A DNA stretch of 64,000 nucleotides from Pseudomonadota bacterium. Lineage in GTDB: Bacteria; Pseudomonadota; Alphaproteobacteria; Rhizobiales; Hyphomicrobiaceae. Of this stretch, positions 60,006 to 64,000 are shown piece after piece; the stretch's first letter is position 1, and each line of letters opens with the position of its first letter. Below the pieces are notes generated by a model. That model saw nothing but the letters and a program-made list of their open reading frames with translations, ran no database searches and was not told the origin of the DNA. The DNA lies in contig JAEZRM010000144.1 of NCBI GenBank assembly GCA_023412805.1, forward strand, positions 62,001-126,000. Reading direction: 5' to 3'. A program made the translations under genes and the position numbers.

Positions 60006-62976
60006 GGAGGCGCTCTCCCTTGGGATCGTAGAACATGGGATCGCAGACCTCCGCCTCGATATCTGTGCCGCGCAACAGATCGACGAGACGTACGCGCGTG
60101 CCGTGATTTGATGCGCCACCCGCGATCAACCCCAACCCGATCCAACGTTCGAATGTCGGCGAGAAGGCGACGGAGGTCACATAGCCCTGGTCGTTCGCCG
60201 TGGTCGCCGCACCGCCGATCGGTATGAGATGCGCGCCAGCCCGAATGCGGTTCGTCCAATCCACCGGCTTCAATCCAACCAGGCCCCAACGGTCGGGCGC
60301 GACGAGCGCCGGCCGCTCTGCGAGCACGCGGCCGATATAATCCTTCTTCCTGGACATCATCTTGCCGAGACCGAGATCGCGCGCCGTCGTCTGACCGTTG
60401 ATCTCGTTGCCGGCGACGTGCCCTTTCTCGATGCGCATGATGCCCATGGATTCGAGGCCATAAGGCTGAATGCCGAGATCCTTGCCGGCGTCCATGATAG
60501 CACGCGCTACGGCAGACCCGGCACCCGCCGGCACGGCCAGCTCGTAGGCCAGCTCGCCCGAGTAGGAAATGCGGAAGAGGCGCGCGCGCGTGCCGTCGAG
60601 GATCGTGATCTCGCGCGCCGTCAAATAAGGGAAAGCCACATCGGAGATTTCATGCTGGCGATCGACGATGCGCGCGAGCGTTTCGCGCGACTTCGGACCT
60701 GCGATGGCCATCTGCGCCCACTGCTCGGAAATGCTCGCCATCTGCACATCCAGATCCGGCCATAGGCCCTGATGGCAGAACTCGAGATGCCGCATGATGC
60801 CGACGGCATTGGCCGTTGTCGTCGTCATCACGAAATGATCGGGGGCGAGCCGCGAGGTCGTGCCGTCATCCATGACGAAGCCGTCCTCGCGCAGCATCAC
60901 GCCATAGCGCGCGCGCCCAACCTTCAACGTCGAGAACGTGTTGCAGTACACGCGATCGAGCAGTGTTGCTGCATCGGGACCCTGGATGTCGATCTTGCCG
61001 AGCGTGGAAACATCCGTAAGGCCGACCGCCGACCGCACGTTGCGCACTTCGCGGCTCGCGCTTTCGAGCCAGTCCTTCTCACCCGGTCGCGGAAACCACG
61101 AGGCGCGCAGCCACGCGCCGGATTCGACGAATACGGCGCCCTGCTCCTTTGCCCACGCGTGCAGCGGCGACAGGCGTGTCGCGCGAAAATCTTTGCCGCG
61201 GTGGTGGCCGGCGAGCGCGCCGATCGCGACGGGCGTGTAAGGCGGGCGGTTCAGCGTCGTCCCGACCGCGCCAACTGGTTCCGCGCGCTCGGACGCAAGA
61301 ATCGCGAGCGCGTTGACGTTCGACGTCTTCCCCTGGTCGGTCGCCATGCCGAGCGTGGTGTAGCGCTTCAGCAGCTCGACGGAGCGATAGCCTTCGCGAT
61401 TGGCGAGACCAACATCTTTTGCCGTCACGTCATTCTGGAAATCGACGAAGGCCGGTCCGCGCCCGCCTGAGACATTCCAAAGCGCGCGAACGGTCGCCGG
61501 CTCGTCGTTTGCCCTTGGCAGCGGAGCGTCGGATACGGTCCGCCCGACATCGTTGGCGGCGCGTGTGCCGGCATCGCGGCCACTGGCGAGTGCACTGCTC
61601 AGCGTCATCGCACCGTTCGCCGCGCCTGCGACGCTCATGCCGGGCGGTAGTGTATCCGGCACGAAAGCCGCGTGCGCCTCGCTCCACACCGGTCTGCCGC
61701 CGAGATGGCTCGTCAGGTGCGTTACGGGCGACCAGCCGCCCGACATGGCAAGCGCATCGCATAGGATACTGCTGACGCGCCCTGAATGGTCGCGCACGTC
61801 GATAGCCTGCAGCGCACGCGAACCGAGCGCGCGAACGACTTGAGCGCCGCGGAAGATGCGAATGCCGCGCGCCGCGAGGTCAGTGCCAAGTGCAGGTGCT
61901 GCATCGCTGCGGCTGTCGATGACGGCTTCGATGCTGATGCCTGCTGCAACGGCGTCCGCGGCAGTCCGCCATCCGTCGTCGCTGCACGTGAAAACAGCAA
62001 GGCGCTGCCCCGGCGCCACGCCAAATCGATTGATGTAACCGCGCACCGCGCCAGACAACATGATACCCGGACGATCGTTGTTCGCGAACACCAGCGGCCG
62101 TTCGAGTGAGCCCGCGGCGAGAATCGACCGCCGTGCATAGATGCGCCACATGCGCTGGCGTGGCTGGTAAGGCGGCGGTACGACGACATGATCATTCACG
62201 CGCTCGACGGCGCCATATGTGCCGCCATCGTAGACGCCGAAGATAGTCGTGCGCCGCATGAGACGCACGTTCGGCATCGACGACAGTTCCGCCGCTACGG
62301 TCACCGCCCATCTGCTGCTCGCACTGTCATCGATCTCATGGCGTTCGGCATTCAGCCGCCCGCCGGGAAGGAAATCTTCGTCCCCGAGAATGACACGAGC
62401 GCCGCTGCGCGCGGCTGTCAGCGCAGCCATGAGGCCCGCTGGCCCCGCACCAATCACCAGGATGTCGCAATGCGCGTGCGCCTTGTCGTAGTGGTCGGGA
62501 TCTTCCGCGCTGGCGCTGCGCCCGAGGCCAGCTGCGCGACGAATGAGCGGCTCGTACACCTTCTCCCAGAACGCGGCCGGCCACATGAATGTCTTGTAGT
62601 AGAAGCCCGCCGAGAGAAAGCCGCCCGCGAGGCCGTTCAACGCCAGGATGTCGAAGCCGAGGCTCGGCCAGCGGTTCTGACTTTGGGCCTCGAGACCGTC
62701 GAACAGCTCCACCGTCGTCGCGCGCGTGTTGGGCTCGCGGCGGGCGCCGGCTCTCAGCTCGACGAGTGCGTTCGGCTCCTCGCTGCCCGCAGAGAGAATG
62801 CCGCGCGGGCGATGATACTTGAAGGATCTACCGACGAGACCGACGCCATTGGCAATCAGCGCCGATGCGAGCGTGTCGCCCGCGAAGCCGGACATGGTGC
62901 GGCCGTCGAAGCGGAATTGAACTGGCTGCGCGCGATCGATCAAGCCGCCTGTCGGCAGGCGTCCCGCACTGCTCAT
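59998..62976 (-). CDS. soxA: sarcosine oxidase alpha subunit
   Basis: The 992-residue alpha subunit of the four-part sarcosine oxidase, which oxidatively demethylates sarcosine to glycine, passing the methyl group to tetrahydrofolate. The N-terminal region (RFDGRTMSGFAGDTLASALIANG) resembles a ferredoxin-like domain. A dinucleotide-binding domain follows (CDILVIGAGPAGLMAALTAA, about residues 168-187), and the C-terminal 380 residues are an aminomethyltransferase (GcvT-like) folate domain. It overlaps soxD and soxG, showing a tight operon. Confidence 0.96.
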   Translation of the reverse strand: MSSAGRLPTGGLIDRAQPVQFRFDGRTMSGFAGDTLASALIANGVGLVGRSFKYHRPRGILSAGSEEPNALVELRAGARREPNTRATTVELFDGLEAQSQNRWPSLGFDILALNGLAGGFLSAGFYYKTFMWPAAFWEKVYEPLIRRAAGLGRSASAEDPDHYDKAHAHCDILVIGAGPAGLMAALTAARSGARVILGDEDFLPGGRLNAERHEIDDSASSRWAVTVAAELSSMPNVRLMRRTTIFGVYDGGTYGAVERVNDHVVVPPPYQPRQRMWRIYARRSILAAGSLERPLVFANNDRPGIMLSGAVRGYINRFGVAPGQRLAVFTCSDDGWRTAADAVAAGISIEAVIDSRSDAAPALGTDLAARGIRIFRGAQVVRALGSRALQAIDVRDHSGRVSSILCDALAMSGGWSPVTHLTSHLGGRPVWSEAHAAFVPDTLPPGMSVAGAANGAMTLSSALASGRDAGTRAANDVGRTVSDAPLPRANDEPATVRALWNVSGGRGPAFVDFQNDVTAKDVGLANREGYRSVELLKRYTTLGMATDQGKTSNVNALAILASERAEPVGAVGTTLNRPPYTPVAIGALAGHHRGKDFRATRLSPLHAWAKEQGAVFVESGAWLRASWFPRPGEKDWLESASREVRNVRSAVGLTDVSTLGKIDIQGPDAATLLDRVYCNTFSTLKVGRARYGVMLREDGFVMDDGTTSRLAPDHFVMTTTTANAVGIMRHLEFCHQGLWPDLDVQMASISEQWAQMAIAGPKSRETLARIVDRQHEISDVAFPYLTAREITILDGTRARLFRISYSGELAYELAVPAGAGSAVARAIMDAGKDLGIQPYGLESMGIMRIEKGHVAGNEINGQTTARDLGLGKMMSRKKDYIGRVLAERPALVAPDRWGLVGLKPVDWTNRIRAGAHLIPIGGAATTANDQGYVTSVAFSPTFERWIGLGLIAGGASNHGTRVRLVDLLRGTDIEAEVCDPMFYDPKGERLHG

Positions 62977-63248
62977 GCCGTCGCTCCTTCGCCGCGCGCG
63001 TTCGCGAAGGCGACATTCGTGATCTCATGCGTGCGCGTATCGCGCGTCACGACGAGCCAGCGTCGACAACCTGCCGAATGATACCAAAGCTCGCGATGCA
63101 GGCCGGCCGGATTGATCCTCTCATACACATATGCATGGAACGACCCAGCGTCATCGCCGCTCGGACGCGCCAGCAGCGCATCGGCATCGCCGAGCACATA
63201 GAACTCGTCATTCGATCGCTCGCCGCAGTAGGGGCACCGGATGCGCAT
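62973..63248 (-). CDS. soxD: sarcosine oxidase delta subunit
   Basis: The 91-residue delta subunit. Zinc-binding residues are visible as RCPYCGERSNDEF at the N-terminus, then WYHSAGCRRW near residue 60. The start is fixed by this zinc motif; the open frame extends upstream into soxB. It overlaps soxA as ATGA and is 11 bases after soxB. Confidence 0.95.
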   Translation of the reverse strand: MRIRCPYCGERSNDEFYVLGDADALLARPSGDDAGSFHAYVYERINPAGLHRELWYHSAGCRRWLVVTRDTRTHEITNVAFANARGEGATA

Positions 63249-63259
63249 GGAGTTTTGCC

Positions 63260-64000
63260 TCAGTGCAGATTGGGCTGGGCGCCGGCGCCCTTTTCGTCGA
63301 TGAGCCGCCCGCTCGCGAAGCGATCCAGGCCGAAGCCGGCATTGAGTTTGTGCGGTTCGTCGCGCGCGATAGTGTGGGCAAAGCACCAGCCGGAAGCGGG
63401 CGTCGCTTTGAAACCGCCGTAGCACCAGCCGCAGTTCAGGTAGAGGCCGTCGATCGGCGTTTTGTCGATGATCGGCGAACCATCCATGGACATGTCCATG
63501 ATGCCGCCCCAGTGCCGCAGCGTTCGCACGCGCCCAATCGCGGGCCAAAGCGCCATGCCGGCTTCGTGCACATCCTCGATGATATAAAGGTTGCCGCGCT
63601 GGGCGTACGAATTGTAGCCGTCGATATCACCGCCGAAGACGAGGCCGCCCTTGTCCGACTGGCTGATGTAGAAGTGTCCGGCACCGAATGTGATGACCTG
63701 ATCGATGGCCGGCTTGATGCCTTCGCTGACGAAGGCCTGCAGCACATGGCTCTCGATCGGTAATCTCAAGCCCGCCATGGCCGCGACACGCGATGAGTTT
63801 CCCGCGCATGCAAGGCCGATCTTGCTCGCGCCGATGTAGCCGCGTGTCGTTTCGACGCCAATGGCGCGGCCGTCCTCGATGCGGATGCCAGTCACCTCGG
63901 TGTTCTGGAGAATGTCGACGCCGCGGCTGTCGGCGCCGCGGGCAAAACCCCAGGCGACCGCGTCGTGGCGCGCCGTGCCGCCGCGGCGCTGCAGAAGTCC
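63260..64000 (-). CDS. soxB: sarcosine oxidase beta subunit (partial, 5' end outside window)
   Basis: The C-terminal 246 residues of the FMN/FAD-binding beta subunit; the start lies beyond the right edge. Conserved segments at the visible beginning are LQRRGGTARHDAVAWGFARGAD, read here across the edge. GASKIGLACAGNSSRVAAMAGLRLP and MDGSPIIDKTPIDGLYLNCGWCYGGFKATPASGW follow, the latter carrying the GWCYGGFK signature of SoxB. It is the first gene of the soxBDAG operon in this window. Confidence 0.95.
   Translation of the reverse strand, partial: GLLQRRGGTARHDAVAWGFARGADSRGVDILQNTEVTGIRIEDGRAIGVETTRGYIGASKIGLACAGNSSRVAAMAGLRLPIESHVLQAFVSEGIKPAIDQVITFGAGHFYISQSDKGGLVFGGDIDGYNSYAQRGNLYIIEDVHEAGMALWPAIGRVRTLRHWGGIMDMSMDGSPIIDKTPIDGLYLNCGWCYGGFKATPASGWCFAHTIARDEPHKLNAGFGLDRFASGRLIDEKGAGAQPNLH

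Noticed and set aside
61985..61996. GCACGTGAAAAC inside soxA resembles half of a parS site.
   Set aside because: The left half of the palindrome is missing and it lies in a conserved coding region far from parAB.
1..64000. CRISPR arrays, insertion sequences, integrases, rRNA or tRNA genes.
   Set aside because: Searched by eye for repeat-spacer patterns, transposase motifs, T-arm sequences and rRNA; none seen. A short or degenerate element could still have been missed.

Overview
The window is high-GC chromosomal DNA from an alphaproteobacterium, most likely in the order Hyphomicrobiales (Rhizobiales). Supporting signs are the hemE | gap | PpsR(DUF299)-maf-aroE-coaE-dnaQ-secB arrangement that flanks alphaproteobacterial replication origins, a parS site embedded in the start of rsmG, HemJ as the protoporphyrinogen oxidase, aerobic cobaltochelatase CobST, a four-subunit sarcosine oxidase operon (soxBDAG), and an ArsR-methyltransferase fusion that heads the methionine genes. 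Genus and species are not claimed. No insertion sequence, prophage, CRISPR array, rRNA or tRNA gene was found. The window looks like a core chromosome, with one broken gene.

Layout. 1-4408: purK-purE, a YdcH-type protein, a cytochrome c, hydroxypyruvate isomerase and an orphan tolB. 4409-5533: mostly non-coding, with a 43-residue lipoprotein and a possible small minus-strand gene. 5534-9504: a YdjC/HpnK deacetylase, glyoxalase II, a GNAT acetyltransferase and mnmE. 9505-14873: the segregation block of two intergenic parS sites, a VOC gene, a broken VOC gene, mnmG, rsmG (containing a third parS), parA and parB. 14925-18917: hisA and a CitE-like / SMP-30 / CoA-transferase group. 18988-26779: a periplasmic protein, an operon of SahR-like regulator, metF, homocysteine methyltransferase and GNAT, then an MFS transporter, a UbiH-like hydroxylase and tesB. 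26780-28886: sigma-54-type promoter, glnK and amtB. 29017-34916: L,D-transpeptidase, OmpR-type regulator, rpmF, a PAS-GGDEF-EAL protein, an ICL/PEP-mutase enzyme and a cNMP-binding protein.

34917-46650 holds the probable replication-origin neighbourhood. A candidate three-hairpin small RNA lies on the minus strand. lolA, dnaQ, coaE, aroE, maf and ppsR run leftward on the minus strand, with secB alone on the plus strand. The roughly 430-base ppsR-hemE gap is the predicted oriC. hemE, hemJ, rho, ubiG, a CoA transferase and rppH run rightward.

46672-64000: a two-subunit TPP decarboxylase, a 27-residue histone-H1-like peptide, an EamA transporter, tsaC, an acyl-CoA dehydrogenase, a D-threonine aldolase-like enzyme, bolA, a Crp/Fnr regulator preceded by a coupled upstream reading frame, a J-domain protein, cobS-cobT, an esterase-like phytase protein, and soxG/A/D/B running off the right edge.

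The most notable signals are regulatory or structural: the candidate small RNA with C-rich loops, the predicted origin with parS sites about 28-31 kb away, a consensus promoter whose spacer is a 16-bp palindrome in front of the SahR-like gene, a sigma-54 promoter with upstream inverted repeats for glnK-amtB, and a C-rich leader on rho.
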